From Streptomyces sp. NA02950 (GTDB lineage: Bacteria; Actinomycetota; Actinomycetes; Streptomycetales; Streptomycetaceae): DNA of 64,000 nt. Position numbers and translations under genes: made by a program. This document shows positions 43,150 through 54,830 of this stretch, in pieces (the first letter of the stretch is position 1; each line of letters opens with the position of its first letter). The notes beneath the pieces are model-generated. The model worked only from the letters and a program-made list of their open reading frames with translations, did no database searches and was not told where the DNA came from. The DNA is taken from contig NZ_CP054916.1 in assembly GCF_013364155.1 (NCBI RefSeq), positions 1,356,001-1,420,000 of the forward strand, read 5' to 3'.

Positions 43150-43950
43150 TCAGGCGGTGGGCAGCCAGTCCACCCGGCCCTCCAGCAGGGCGTATCCGAC
43201 GAACGCCACGATGTCGATCAGCGCGTGGGCGGCCACCAGTGGTCCGACCCGTCCCCACCTGCGGTAGAGCAGGACGAAGATCACGCCCATCGCCATATTG
43301 CCGAAGAAGCCACCGATCCCCTGGTAGAGGTGGTATGAGCCGCGCAGAACCGAACTGGCCAGCAGGGCGGCCATCGGGGTCCACCCCAACTGCCCGAGCC
43401 TGCGCAGCAGATAGCCGACCACGATCACCTCCTCCAGCACGGCGTTCTGTACCGCGGAGGCGATCAGGACCGGGATCTTCCACCACACCTCGGGCAGCGC
43501 CTCGGGCACGACCGTCAGATTGCCCCCGGCCGCCCGCGCGCCCAGGTAGAGCAGCAGCCCGGTGCCGCCGATGCACGCGGCGACCACCGCGCCCCACGCC
43601 AGATCGAAACGCGGCCGGGTCCGGTCGAAGCCGATCGTGCGCAGCCCCGCGCCCTCCCGCAGCAGCAGATGGGCCACCAGCACGACCGGGACCAGGGCGG
43701 TTGTGATCCCGAAGAGCTGCCAGACGAGGTCCAGCCAGGGCCGCCCCGGGGCCTCGGAGGCGTTGAGCGTGGCCGCCTGGTCCTTCAGCCCACCGGGCCG
43801 GGTCACCGAGCCGACGAAGTCGATCAGGGCGGACAGCGCGCTCGCACCCAGCGACAGCGCCAGCACCAGCAGCGTCTCGTTGCGCAGGGTCCGCCGCGAG
43901 AGCCCGCTCTCGTACACGGACAGCTCCGCGTCGCGCGCCTGTGACCGCAC
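43150..43950 (-). CDS. CPBP-family membrane metalloprotease-like protein
   Basis: A 266-residue membrane protein with about seven helices. The CPBP (CAAX protease and bacteriocin-processing) motifs are all there: NAVLEEVIVVGYLLRR with the EE pair, RGSYHLYQGIGGF with the HxxxH-like His, and AAHALIDIVAF with the last His/Asp. Bacterial members may act in protein maturation or bacteriocin immunity; targets unknown. The GTG at 43950 has ggagg five bases upstream and is preferred over the GTG at 43962. Confidence 0.8.
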   Translation of the reverse strand: MRSQARDAELSVYESGLSRRTLRNETLLVLALSLGASALSALIDFVGSVTRPGGLKDQAATLNASEAPGRPWLDLVWQLFGITTALVPVVLVAHLLLREGAGLRTIGFDRTRPRFDLAWGAVVAACIGGTGLLLYLGARAAGGNLTVVPEALPEVWWKIPVLIASAVQNAVLEEVIVVGYLLRRLGQLGWTPMAALLASSVLRGSYHLYQGIGGFFGNMAMGVIFVLLYRRWGRVGPLVAAHALIDIVAFVGYALLEGRVDWLPTA

Positions 43951-44080
43951 TCCAGCCTCCACTTCCTCCGCTCGCCGCGCCGGCCCGGCGACAGGGTCGC
44001 TCCGGTCGCTCGCGTCACTCCGGCCCCTTCCCGACCGGACAATACGGGGTCGCCGGTGAGGACGTGCGGCGAGCCCGGGA

Positions 44081-45583
44081 TCAGCCGGAGAGGTCGGTCG
44101 GCCAGGTGTGCACCGGTGCGTCGGTGCGCATCAGGGCACAGTAGCGGCGGGTCATGGCGGCCAGTGCCGCGTCCCGCCCCAGCCCGCTGTCCAGCGCCCG
44201 GTGATAGGTCGCGGCCTGCCAGGACGCGCCGTTGGTCCGCAGCTTGCAGCGCTCCTCGATCACGCCGAGATAGCGGTCGCGGTCGGCGGGCTCGACCCCC
44301 CAGCCGCCCAGCCCGGCCGCGGCCAGCGGCAGCAGTTCCTCGCGTACCAGCCGCACCGCGGGCGTACGGGCCAGGGCGGCCGAGCGGCCGGGCTTGGGCC
44401 ACTGGAGGACCGCGTCGATGCCATGGCGGCAGGCCGCGTCGAAGTTGGCCGCCGCGGCGGTGAACGGCAGCCGCGACCACACCGGGCGGGGCTCCTCGGC
44501 CAGCGCCCGGACCAGTCCGTAGTAGAAGGCCGCGTTGGCGATGACATCGGTGACGGTGGGGCCCGCGGGCAGCACCCGGTTCTCCACCCGCAGATGCGGC
44601 ACCCCGCCCGCCACGTCGTACACCGGCCGGTTCCAGCGGTAGATCGTGCCGTTGTGCAGCACCAGTTCATGGAGGGCGGGCACACCGCCCTCGTCCAGCA
44701 CCCGCAGCGGGTCCTCGTCCTGGCCGGCCGACAGCAGCGGGGGGAAGTAGCGCAGGTTCTCCTCGAACAGCTCGTAGGCGTCGCCGATCCAGCGCTCGCC
44801 GAACCAGGTGCGCGGACGGACGCCCTGGGCGGCGTACTCCAGTGGCCGCACATCGGTGGCCTGGAGGAACAGCGGTGGCCTGGACTCCCGCCACACCTCC
44901 CGACCGAAGACGAAGGGCGAGTTGGCGCCCACCGCGATCTGCACGGCGGCCACCGCCTGCGCCGCGTTCCACACCGCCGCGAACCGCCCCGGGGTTGTCT
45001 GGAGGTGGAGCTGCACGGAGGTACACGCGGCTTCGGGGGCGATCGAGGCGCTGGCGTAGGTGAAGCGCTCCTGGCCCTCGATGTCGATGAGGAAATCCTC
45101 GCCGCGGGCGGCCAGCATCTGTTCGTTGAGGAGTTTGTAGCGGTCGTCGTAGGAGAGGTTCGCCGATCCCAGGTCCCGGGCGGCGAGAGTCGGGAGAATT
45201 CCGATCATCACGATCTCGGAGGACACTTCCCGCGCCTTGCGGTCGGCATATGACAACCCGGTGCGGAGCTCCTCGGAGAGCTGGTCGAGAACACGTCCGT
45301 GCAAACGGTGCGGCACGATGTTCACTTCAAGGTTGCACTGCCCGAGTTCGGTCTGGAAATCGTGACTCGCGATGCGTTCCAGAACCTCCGCGTTCATCAT
45401 CCTCGGCATCCCGTCGGCGCCGGCGAGATTGAGTTCGATCTCCAGACCCATGAGATTACGCGGACGGTCGAATCGCTTCTCCGCCAGGAGCCGGCCGAGC
45501 CCGTCCAGGCACTGCCGGAGCCGACCGCGCTGCCGCTGCCGACCGGACGGGTCGAACTCACCGGCTACGACCTTCTCCCCCAT
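44081..45583 (-). CDS. GCS2-type glutamate-cysteine ligase family protein
   Basis: A 500-residue enzyme of the carboxylate-amine ligase/GCS2 family, with NLMGLEIELNLAGADGMP (about 47-64), SIAPEAACTSVQLHLQTTPG and GANSPFVFGREVWRESRPPL. It should form a gamma-glutamyl amide using ATP. Actinomycetes make mycothiol rather than glutathione, so the true amine acceptor is unclear; ergothioneine-type (EgtA) or other gamma-glutamylation roles are alternatives, but no egt genes are adjacent. ATG 45583 has ggaaggac upstream; an in-frame ATG at 45610 is less likely. It follows the CPBP gene in orientation, with 130 bases between. Confidence 0.8.
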   Translation of the reverse strand: MGEKVVAGEFDPSGRQRQRGRLRQCLDGLGRLLAEKRFDRPRNLMGLEIELNLAGADGMPRMMNAEVLERIASHDFQTELGQCNLEVNIVPHRLHGRVLDQLSEELRTGLSYADRKAREVSSEIVMIGILPTLAARDLGSANLSYDDRYKLLNEQMLAARGEDFLIDIEGQERFTYASASIAPEAACTSVQLHLQTTPGRFAAVWNAAQAVAAVQIAVGANSPFVFGREVWRESRPPLFLQATDVRPLEYAAQGVRPRTWFGERWIGDAYELFEENLRYFPPLLSAGQDEDPLRVLDEGGVPALHELVLHNGTIYRWNRPVYDVAGGVPHLRVENRVLPAGPTVTDVIANAAFYYGLVRALAEEPRPVWSRLPFTAAAANFDAACRHGIDAVLQWPKPGRSAALARTPAVRLVREELLPLAAAGLGGWGVEPADRDRYLGVIEERCKLRTNGASWQAATYHRALDSGLGRDAALAAMTRRYCALMRTDAPVHTWPTDLSG

Positions 45584-46048
45584 CGAAGCGTCCTTCCTCG
45601 AGTGGATCACCGGCGTCAGCCGCTTACACCACGCTCGATGATGCCCACCAATGTGATCGATAACGCCCCGTGCGGCCCGCCCAGCCGGTACGCTCTCAAC
45701 TACGCCGCAATGGGCCGGGTAAATGCACCGGTGAGATCCAGCCTACCGCGATGACGACAAAAAGCCAGGTCATATCCATGCATCTGGCACAGAATCGGGG
45801 AAAATCCCCACGCCTGCGCGGTCCTGAATACCCCTTGTCGGCAATATCGCGCACAGCTAGCGGAAACATGCCGGGAACATGGTTCGTATAAACTCGGTTA
45901 ACAAGGCGGAGAGATAACGCCCGGACAGTTCGTCCCGGCACCCTCTGACCCGCGTATGACCCCCGCACACCGACAGCGTTGTCGATGTTGTCGAACCATG
46001 ACTCCGCTGCCGCTTCACCGTGTCTCCTGAGTGAGAGGCCACACCACC
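45584..46048. other. 465-base divergent promoter region
   Basis: Relatively AT-rich for this genome, it separates the GCS2-type gene from the gene at 46049 and must hold both promoters. A minus-strand frame (about 45696-45968) ends in a hydrophobic stretch (MTWLFVVIAVGWISPVHLPG) but lacks a good ribosome site, so it is not called as a gene. No known riboswitch or tRNA was recognised. Confidence 0.4.
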
Positions 46049-46636
46049 ATGCCGCTGCATGTGCCCCCGGCTCCCGCGCCCGCCCTGCGCAGCGTCCTCA
46101 CGGCCCTCGGTTCCCCCACCGCCGTCCATGAGGTCCGCACCCCGGGGCTCAACGCCCTCGCGGGTCCCTTCGAACCCGAACTCCCGCTGCCCGTCCATGT
46201 CCTGGACGCCATCACCGCACCGGCCGGGGGACCCCGCACCCGGCTGCACGGATGGCGCTTCATGATCCGCGAGGAGGACCGTACGGTGGCCGCCGCTGAG
46301 GCGCGACTGACCGCCGACGGCTGGGCGTTCTCGCACTTCTCCGAGGGGCCGTATGTCGCGTCGGCCGAACTGGCCCTGCGCGAGGCTGAGTCGCTGCCCG
46401 TGACGTACCAGCCGCGGCTGCTGTCGATCCCGGAGATGTACATGGTCACGCTGTGGCTGCACGAGAACCCCGTGGCGGACGCCGCCGACGGCGGTCTGGG
46501 CGCGGGCGATCTGATGGTGCCGCTGGCCCCGGCCCCACCCGGGATCGCGGCCCACCGGGCGCACCGGGCGGCGGATCTGCTGCCCGCGCTCACGCTGCGG
46601 CTGACCCCGGCACGATTGTTGGGATCGCCTGCCTGA
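46049..46636 (+). CDS. Conserved hypothetical protein
   Basis: A 195-residue soluble protein; the N-terminal half reads LHVPPAPAPALRSVLTALGS and PELPLPVHVLDAITAPAGGP, the second half RLLSIPEMYMVTLWLHENPV. No motif or domain was recognised. Start ATG 46049 follows gtgagaggcc. A perfect 19-base stem terminator begins 17 bases after the stop, so the gene is a single-gene transcript. Confidence 0.65.
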   Translation: MPLHVPPAPAPALRSVLTALGSPTAVHEVRTPGLNALAGPFEPELPLPVHVLDAITAPAGGPRTRLHGWRFMIREEDRTVAAAEARLTADGWAFSHFSEGPYVASAELALREAESLPVTYQPRLLSIPEMYMVTLWLHENPVADAADGGLGAGDLMVPLAPAPPGIAAHRAHRAADLLPALTLRLTPARLLGSPA

Positions 46637-46653
46637 CCAGCACTTTCACCAGG

Positions 46654-46695
46654 AGCGAAGCGCCCTGTGACCACCGGGTCACAGGGCGCTTCGCT
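46654..46695 (+). terminator. Perfect 19-bp stem terminator
   Basis: agcgaagcgccctgtgacc pairs perfectly with ggtcacagggcgcttcgct around accg. It lies immediately downstream of the hypothetical gene. It is among the strongest terminators in the window. Confidence 0.9.
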
Positions 46696-46899
46696 GCGTC
46701 CTCGTAACAGTCCCGCCGCGATGAACCGTCCGAACGGGTGATGCGTCATTATCTAGCGAGACCGGTACCGCGAAATCCCTGCGGAATCCCGCCCGTAGGG
46801 CAACACTGGGAGCAACCGACCAACTCACCACGGGGGGCGGCCATGAATGCCGCGAAGAACCGCAGCACCTTCACCACACCGCAGCGAAAGAACCCTGCC

Positions 46900-47106
46900 A
46901 TGTGCCAGCACCAACCACCCTGCCCGTCAGCCGACTCCGCCGACCGGGAGGCCGCCCATCTGGTGGCGCACCATCCGGAGCAGGGCTGGAGCCTGCTGTG
47001 CAACGGCGTCCTGCTCTTCGAGGACACCGGTGAGCTGCTGCCGGACGGACGGGTCATCGCCCCGTGCCGGCCGCGGGGTTCCGAGCACATCGTGACGGCC
47101 GCCTAG
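46900..47106 (+). CDS. DUF5999 family small protein
   Basis: A 68-residue protein beginning MCQHQPPCPSADSADREAAH and continuing HHPEQGWSLLCNGVLLFEDT, with a GELLPDGRVIAP end. The Cys pair at 2 and 8 and His residues could bind a metal. DUF5999 proteins are common in Streptomyces; function unknown. The usual start is the ATG at 46900; an in-frame ATG at 46843 would add 19 residues. Two hairpins follow the stop. Confidence 0.75.
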   Translation: MCQHQPPCPSADSADREAAHLVAHHPEQGWSLLCNGVLLFEDTGELLPDGRVIAPCRPRGSEHIVTAA

Positions 47107-47156
47107 GCGTCGTCCGACCGCCGTTCAGGCCCCACGGCCGGAACGGCACAGACAGA

Positions 47157-47218
47157 CCGGGGCCGGCCCGGCGCCTTCGCCGAACCGGCCCCGCATCCGG
47201 GGTGCCTGATGGCACCCC
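47157..47218 (+). terminator. Two hairpins after the DUF5999 gene
   Basis: ccggggccgg (47157-47166) can pair with ccggccccg (47185-47193). Next, ggggtgcc-tgat-ggcacccc (47199-47218) forms a perfect 8-base stem followed by ttt. The second looks like a standard terminator. Confidence 0.6.
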
Positions 47219-47231
47219 TTTCGCGTCTCTG

Positions 47232-47419
47232 GTGCCGCGTCAGTCAAGGTGTGCCCGGCAGCGAGGCGGCCTGGTGCGTGCGCTCGCAAGGCCGCGGGGA
47301 GGCCCTCGTAGTGGGCCTGCTCGGGCTTTCGGCCGACGCAGCGAGGGGGGGCACCTCCCAGCGGTAGCTGGGGGAGCGTGCCAGGGCGGCGAGGGGGGCG
47401 AACCTTGGCTGACGCGGCA

Positions 47420-47420
<1 letters not shown>
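47232..47420. mobile_element. MITE-like element with 19-base terminal inverted repeats
   Basis: gtgccgcgtcagtcaaggt at 47232-47250 matches the complement of 47402-47420 with one mismatch. The ~190-base interior has no gene but holds a cccagc-ggta-gctggg hairpin that, from memory, recurs in Streptomyces genomes. The right end overlaps the first base of the gcvP stop codon. A non-autonomous element moved by a transposase elsewhere is the simplest reading; target duplications are not evident. Confidence 0.65.
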
Positions 47421-50332
<2,912 letters not shown>

Positions 50333-50404
50333 CTGCGGGGGCCTCCTGGTCTGTAACGACCGACGAGGGGCACCACGGCGCGGGTGCCCGGACGGCCTCC
50401 CCCT

Positions 50405-50615
50405 CTGTCATCAACCTGAGAGCTTCACCGGCCCGCGTTGTGCCTGACCGGCTTTCACCGTCGGTGAGGAGGGGTTTCGGAGCGACGCCCGCCCGTGGCC
50501 CACCCTGCTTTCCAGAGTGACCTCACCCGCACGGTACGTGTGCCTGAGAGATTCCGGGGAGGATTTGCTCCTTCGGCGCCTCCGACAACAATCGACGGAG
50601 AACTCTCCCGCACGG
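50405..50615 (-). promoter_or_regulatory. Tandem glycine riboswitch upstream of gcvP
   Basis: Reading the minus strand, the first aptamer has gcgggagagttc near its 5' end (about 50612-50598), the strongly conserved ggcgccgaaggagcaa and cctccccggaa core, then ctctcaggcac (about 50544). A second aptamer follows with ctctggaaagcaggg, gacggtgaaagccg and gctctcaggt (about 50412-50420). It ends about 75 bases before the gcvP start. Two aptamers in tandem with one target is the classic arrangement and would activate gcvP in excess glycine. Confidence 0.9.
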
Positions 50616-50745
50616 GGTCTACAGCCAAAGCCAGCGTACCAGCGCATCTGTCGCACGGGCGGGGCGCCGACCGCTCGAGTGGCCGCGCGCGGCGATGTGG
50701 CTTTTTGTAGTTATCACTGGACAATTGCCACCTGTGGGAGAGAGC

Positions 50746-51063
50746 GTGCAGACCGATATCGACCCGCGGACCCTGATCGGCCGCAAGGCATTCGACCGCG
50801 AGGGCGCCAAGATCGGCACCGTGGACGAGGTCTATCTCGACGACGCGACCGGCGAGCCCGAGTGGGCGGCGGTACGCACCGGACTGTTCAGCCGGGATGT
50901 GTTCGTACCGCTGGAACCGAGCGAGGTCGTCGGCGACACCCTCCGGGTGCCCTACGACCGGGCGCTGATCAAGGACGCCCCGGACTTCGGGGTCGGCCGC
51001 CATCTCTCGCCCGAGCAGGAGCTCCAGCTGTACCACCACTACGGACTGGACGTCACCGGCTGA
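50746..51063 (+). CDS. PRC-barrel domain protein
   Basis: A 105-residue protein with IDPRTLIGRKAFDREGAKIG and VDEVYLDDATGEPEWAAVRT, a PRC-barrel that binds partners or RNA in ribosome maturation and photosystem proteins. C-terminal YHHYGLD is typical of short stress-linked relatives. GTG 50746 has gggag seven bases upstream. It is the only plus-strand gene in this backbone block and overlaps dinB tail to tail by 25 bases. Confidence 0.75.
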   Translation: MQTDIDPRTLIGRKAFDREGAKIGTVDEVYLDDATGEPEWAAVRTGLFSRDVFVPLEPSEVVGDTLRVPYDRALIKDAPDFGVGRHLSPEQELQLYHHYGLDVTG

Positions 51064-52556
51064 CCCTGGTCACGGCCCTGTCCGTGGTCGTGGCCCTGTC
51101 CGTGGTCGTGATCGCGGTCGTGGCGCGATCGGGCACCCGGGCCGCCGCCGGGATCCCCGTGGGGGCCGGGGCCCGTTTCCGGACCCCCGGCGGGCTCCAG
51201 CAGCGGCAGCGGTTCGCCCGGTTCCAGCGCGGGGTCGTCCACGGCGAACGTCCGCACCCGGCCCGGATCCGACCAGGGCGTCTCGAAGCGCACCGTCACC
51301 CGGCCCACCCCGCTCCCCTGCACCCATCCCGCACCGAACTCGCTGTGTCGCACATCCTCCCCCGGCAGCCAGCGCCGCGGTCTCCCGGTGTGCTCGACGG
51401 CCTCCTCCGGGCCCGGCCCCGCGGTCTCGGCCCCACCGCCGCCCGGCGCCGCCTCCGCGTCCTCCAGCGCCTCGTGAGCGGCCTGCGCGGCCTGCGCGAA
51501 CAGATCCTCCTGGGTGAAGTCCGCCAGACCGCTCACACCCACCCCCAGCAGCCGCACGCCCGCGGTGGTGTCCACGCCCTCCAGCAGCCGGGCCGCCGCC
51601 TCCCGCACCACCGCGGGGTCGTCCGTGGGCCCGCGCAGGGTCTCCGAGCGGGTCATCGTCGAGAAGTCGTACCGCCGCACCTTGAGCACGATCGTGCGCC
51701 CCGAGTGGCCCGCCGCGCGCAGCCGCCGCACACAGCGGTCGGCGAGCCGCGCCACCTCCAGCTGCACCCGGGTGCGATCGGTCAGATCGACATCGAAGGT
51801 GTCCTCCACCGACACGGACTTGGTGTCGCGCTCGGCCACCACCGGGCGCTCGTCCCGCCCGTCGGCCATCAGGTGCAGCGACGCCCCGTGGGCCCTGCCC
51901 AGCAGCCGCACCAGCTCCGCCTCGCCCGCCTCCCGGGTCTCCGCCACGGTGTGGATCCCGGCGCGGCGCAGCGCCTCGGCCGTGGCCGGGCCGACGCCCG
52001 GCAGCGTGCGCACCGGCATCGGACCGAGCAGCTCCCGCTCCGTACCGGGCTCGATGACCACCAGGCCGTCGGGCTTGGCCTGCTCCGAAGCGATCTTGGC
52101 GAGCATCTTGGACCCGGCCAGACCCACCGAACCGGTCAGCCCGGTCACCGCCCGGATGTCGGCCCGCAGCCGCTCCCCCACCGCCCGCGCCGCGCCGACG
52201 GCGGGCTCGGTGCCACCCGCCTCCAGGTCCACGAACGCCTCGTCCAGACTGAGCGGCTCCACCAGCGGCGACAGCGCGTGCAGCAGCGCCATCACGGCGT
52301 CACTCACCTGGCGGTACACGGTGAAGCGGGGGGTGAGGTACGCGGCATTGGGACACAGCCGACGGGCCTGCGCCATCGCCATGGCCGAGTGGACCCCGAA
52401 CACCCTGGCCTCGTAGGACGCGGTGGAGACCACACCGCGCGGGCCGAGGCCGCCCACGATCACCGGTTTGCCGCGCAGGCTGGGCTTGGCCGCCTGCTCC
52501 GCCGCGGCGAAGAAGGCGTCCATGTCCAGATGCAGGATCGTCGGCGCACCCCTCAC
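51039..52556 (-). CDS. dinB: DNA polymerase IV (Y family)
   Basis: A 505-residue error-prone polymerase for lesion bypass. The palm has TILHLDMDAFFAAAEQAAKP with catalytic Asp11 and SLDEAFVDLEAGG with the Asp-Glu pair. The thumb/HhH region reads PVRTLPGVGPATAEALRRAG, and the little finger follows (about 235-345). The C-terminus, beyond 400, adds a FAGWVQGSGVGRVTVRFETPWSD-like small domain in shortened form, then a disordered His/Asp/Gly/Gln tail of repeated GHDHGQ units encoded by an 18-base tandem repeat. No clamp-binding motif was picked out. GTG 52556 gives the standard start; its ribosome site is weak (aggt). Confidence 0.85.
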   Translation of the reverse strand: MRGAPTILHLDMDAFFAAAEQAAKPSLRGKPVIVGGLGPRGVVSTASYEARVFGVHSAMAMAQARRLCPNAAYLTPRFTVYRQVSDAVMALLHALSPLVEPLSLDEAFVDLEAGGTEPAVGAARAVGERLRADIRAVTGLTGSVGLAGSKMLAKIASEQAKPDGLVVIEPGTERELLGPMPVRTLPGVGPATAEALRRAGIHTVAETREAGEAELVRLLGRAHGASLHLMADGRDERPVVAERDTKSVSVEDTFDVDLTDRTRVQLEVARLADRCVRRLRAAGHSGRTIVLKVRRYDFSTMTRSETLRGPTDDPAVVREAAARLLEGVDTTAGVRLLGVGVSGLADFTQEDLFAQAAQAAHEALEDAEAAPGGGGAETAGPGPEEAVEHTGRPRRWLPGEDVRHSEFGAGWVQGSGVGRVTVRFETPWSDPGRVRTFAVDDPALEPGEPLPLLEPAGGPETGPGPHGDPGGGPGARSRHDRDHDHGQGHDHGQGRDQGQPVTSSP

Positions 52557-52705
52557 ACCTACCGATGCTGCCGCACACCACTGACAATTCCCTACGACGC
52601 TCGGCTCTCCCCCGGCCTGGGGTGCCCCCGCCAGGGCGCCGAAGCCACTGTCGACGGTCGAGGGTGCGCCGCACACCGCCGGGACGCGCCCCCGGCTCCG
52701 GGCGG

Positions 52706-53335
52706 TCAGCCCGCCCTGTTGCGGCGGCGGGCCAGCTCGTCGGCGGGGTTGTGGCCGACCAGCGTCTCGCCGGTGTCCACACGCTCCCCGTGCAGCTGGG
52801 ACAGCGCGCTCTCGACGTCCCGCCACACCACGCCCACGGCGATCCCGAAGACACCCTGGCCGCCCTGGAGGAGGTCGACGACCTCATCCGGCGAGGTGCA
52901 TTCGTAGACGGTGGCGCCGTCACTCATCAGGGTCATCTGGGCGAGGTCGTCGAGCCCGCGGGTACGCAGGTGCTGGACGGCCGCCCGGATGTTCTGCAAG
53001 GACACACCGGTGTCCAGCAGTCGTTTGACGATCTTCAGGACGACAACGTCCCGGAAGCTGTACAGCCGCTGGCTTCCCGAGCCGTAGGCGGGCCGTACGC
53101 TGGGTTCCACCAGACCGGTACGGGCCCAGTAGTCCAGCTGGCGGTAGGTGATGCCCGCGGCCGCGCACGCGGTCGGCCCGCGGTAACCGACCCGCTCCGT
53201 CCCCCCCGCGGCTGGCTCGCCGCCCGGCGGCGCAATCTGTGCCGTGACCCGAGCCTTGAGTGCCGGTTCGGCCGATGCGCCCCCCTGGAGCGCAAACGGA
53301 CCGCCGGCCGCCGTGCCGTCGCCGGTGCTTCTCAC
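52706..53335 (-). CDS. MerR-family regulator, Rv1830 (ResR/McdR) type
   Basis: A 209-residue regulator. A disordered N-terminal part (about 1-45) is followed by the MerR winged helix (about 50-118, GITYRQLDYWARTGLVEPSV and FRDVVVLKIVKRLLDTGVSL) and a C-terminal domain about 125-195 that carries ECTSPDEVVDLLQGGQGVFG. The mycobacterial counterpart, next to the Rv1829 nuclease homologue, controls growth and division genes. The order here is the same. GTG 53335 has gagg five bases upstream; a longer frame exists but lacks coding character. Confidence 0.8.
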   Translation of the reverse strand: MRSTGDGTAAGGPFALQGGASAEPALKARVTAQIAPPGGEPAAGGTERVGYRGPTACAAAGITYRQLDYWARTGLVEPSVRPAYGSGSQRLYSFRDVVVLKIVKRLLDTGVSLQNIRAAVQHLRTRGLDDLAQMTLMSDGATVYECTSPDEVVDLLQGGQGVFGIAVGVVWRDVESALSQLHGERVDTGETLVGHNPADELARRRNRAG

Positions 53336-53534
53336 GCCGACCTCCGTCCTCGACCTGCCATCTTGAAGGTAGGCAGTCACCCGGGGTGCGTCAACGATCG
53401 CCACACTCGCCACGCCGAGTGATAATCACCCTAAGGGTGGTTTCCCGTGTCCCTCTTCCGGGAAAGGCTACTCGAATGCTCTAGCGAAGACCGGCAGACT
53501 TCAGCACTGGCCACTCATGGCCACTCACTTCTGG

Positions 53535-54008
53535 TCACTGGCTGCTGGTGCCGAAGTCCTCGGGCGAGATCTGGTCGAGGAACTCGCGGAACTTCTCCAC
53601 CTCGTCCTCCTGCTCGTCCGGGATCGCGATACCGGCGTCGTCCAGCACGCCGTCGCTGCCGTAGATCGGCGTCCCGGTGCGCAGGGCAAGCGCTATGGCG
53701 TCGGAAGGCCGTGCGCTGACCTCGACACCGCTGGCGAACACCAGCTCCGCGTAGAAGACCCCCTCGCGCAGATCCGTGATCCGGACCTCGGTGAGCTGCT
53801 GGCCGACCGCTTCGAGCACGTCCTTGAAAAGGTCGTGGGTCAGCGGGCGCGCCGGTGCCATGCCCTGCTGGGCGAAGGCAATCGCCGTCGCCTCCCCTGG
53901 TCCGATCCAGATCGGGAGGTAGCGGTCGCCTCCCACCTCGCGCAGGAGCACGATCGGTTGGTTGGAGGGCATTTCCACCCGGACACCCACGACGTCGAGC
54001 TCGTTCAC
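53535..54008 (-). CDS. Bifunctional nuclease (BFN/DUF151) family protein
   Basis: A 157-residue protein with NELDVVGVRVEMPSNQPIVL and YLPIWIGPGEATAIAFAQQG, and an ARPSDAIALALRTGTPIYGS segment, all standard for the DUF151 family. Plant and thermophile members have nuclease activity; the mycobacterial homologue Rv1829 sits in the same place between FtsR and Rv1830-type genes. GTG 54008. An acidic C-terminus (DEQEDEVEKFREFL) is shared by actinobacterial members. Confidence 0.85.
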   Translation of the reverse strand: MNELDVVGVRVEMPSNQPIVLLREVGGDRYLPIWIGPGEATAIAFAQQGMAPARPLTHDLFKDVLEAVGQQLTEVRITDLREGVFYAELVFASGVEVSARPSDAIALALRTGTPIYGSDGVLDDAGIAIPDEQEDEVEKFREFLDQISPEDFGTSSQ

Positions 54009-54060
54009 ACAGCAACCCTAGGACGTGCGCGGCCGGTTTGGATAGTCGGGGCCCGGCCGC

Positions 54061-54813
54061 TCAGTGTGCCTGGGCCCGCAGAGCGGTCTGCACCAGGGCC
54101 GCGTGAAGCCGTACGGAGAGGGTGGCCAGCTCCCGCGCACTGGCCTCCGCATGGGCCCTGGTCTGCGGATTTCGATGCAATCGCAGCGGAGCGACCACCT
54201 GCTCCACCAGCCCGGCCTCCCGCTCGGCGGACGCTTTCATGATCCGCAGATGACGTGGCTCCAGACCGAAACGGCCCAGCTCGGCGATGAGCCGGGCGAC
54301 GGCCACCGCCTCGCTGTCGAATCCGCCGTCCCCGGCCGCCGCGATCAGGCCGTACGACTCCCATTCGGCCAGCTCCGCCTCGCTGACCTCGGCCGCCGCC
54401 AGCAGCTCGGCACGGCCCATCCGGGCGGCCGTGGGGGCGCCCTGGGAGTCCTCGGCGGTGGGATCCAGCAGCTCACTCTGCCGCTCCCCCTGCGGCCCTG
54501 TGGGCAGCTGCGGCCGCTCACCGCGCTCCAGGGCCTCCAGATGCTCCCGGATGACCTTGAGCGGCAGATAGTGATCACGCTGCATCCGGAGGATCAGAGC
54601 CAGCCGTTCCACGTCCCCCTGGCTGAATTTGCGATACCCGGACGGGGTGCGCCTCGGCTCCACCAGCCCCTCCGACTCCAAAAAACGGATCTTGGAGAGG
54701 GTGACCTCGGGGAACTCGTCCCGCAGCAGATTCAGCACGGTGCCGATGCTCATCGTCCGGCCGCCCGCGGGGGCGGTGCCGGTGTCGGCACCGCCCGACG
54801 GTGTCTGAAGCAT
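54061..54813 (-). CDS. ftsR: MerR-family cell-division regulator, FtsR type
   Basis: A 250-residue MerR-like protein homologous by order and sequence to Corynebacterium FtsR (activator of ftsZ) and M. tuberculosis Rv1828. The N-terminal winged helix (about 20-95) includes IGTVLNLLRDEFPEVTLSKI and FLESEGLVEPRRTPSGYRKF. A second helical domain (about 140-245) replaces the usual small effector domain. A Gly/Ala-rich 20-residue lead precedes it. ATG 54813 follows ggggagg. It directly follows the FHA gene by 17 bases, as in mycobacteria. Confidence 0.85.
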   Translation of the reverse strand: MLQTPSGGADTGTAPAGGRTMSIGTVLNLLRDEFPEVTLSKIRFLESEGLVEPRRTPSGYRKFSQGDVERLALILRMQRDHYLPLKVIREHLEALERGERPQLPTGPQGERQSELLDPTAEDSQGAPTAARMGRAELLAAAEVSEAELAEWESYGLIAAAGDGGFDSEAVAVARLIAELGRFGLEPRHLRIMKASAEREAGLVEQVVAPLRLHRNPQTRAHAEASARELATLSVRLHAALVQTALRAQAH

Positions 54814-54830
54814 GGACCTCCCCTGACGGG

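Noticed and set aside
45696..45968. Small minus-strand frame with a hydrophobic C-terminus in the divergent gap
   Set aside because: No ribosome site, no conserved pattern recognised; kept only as a note in the gap entry.
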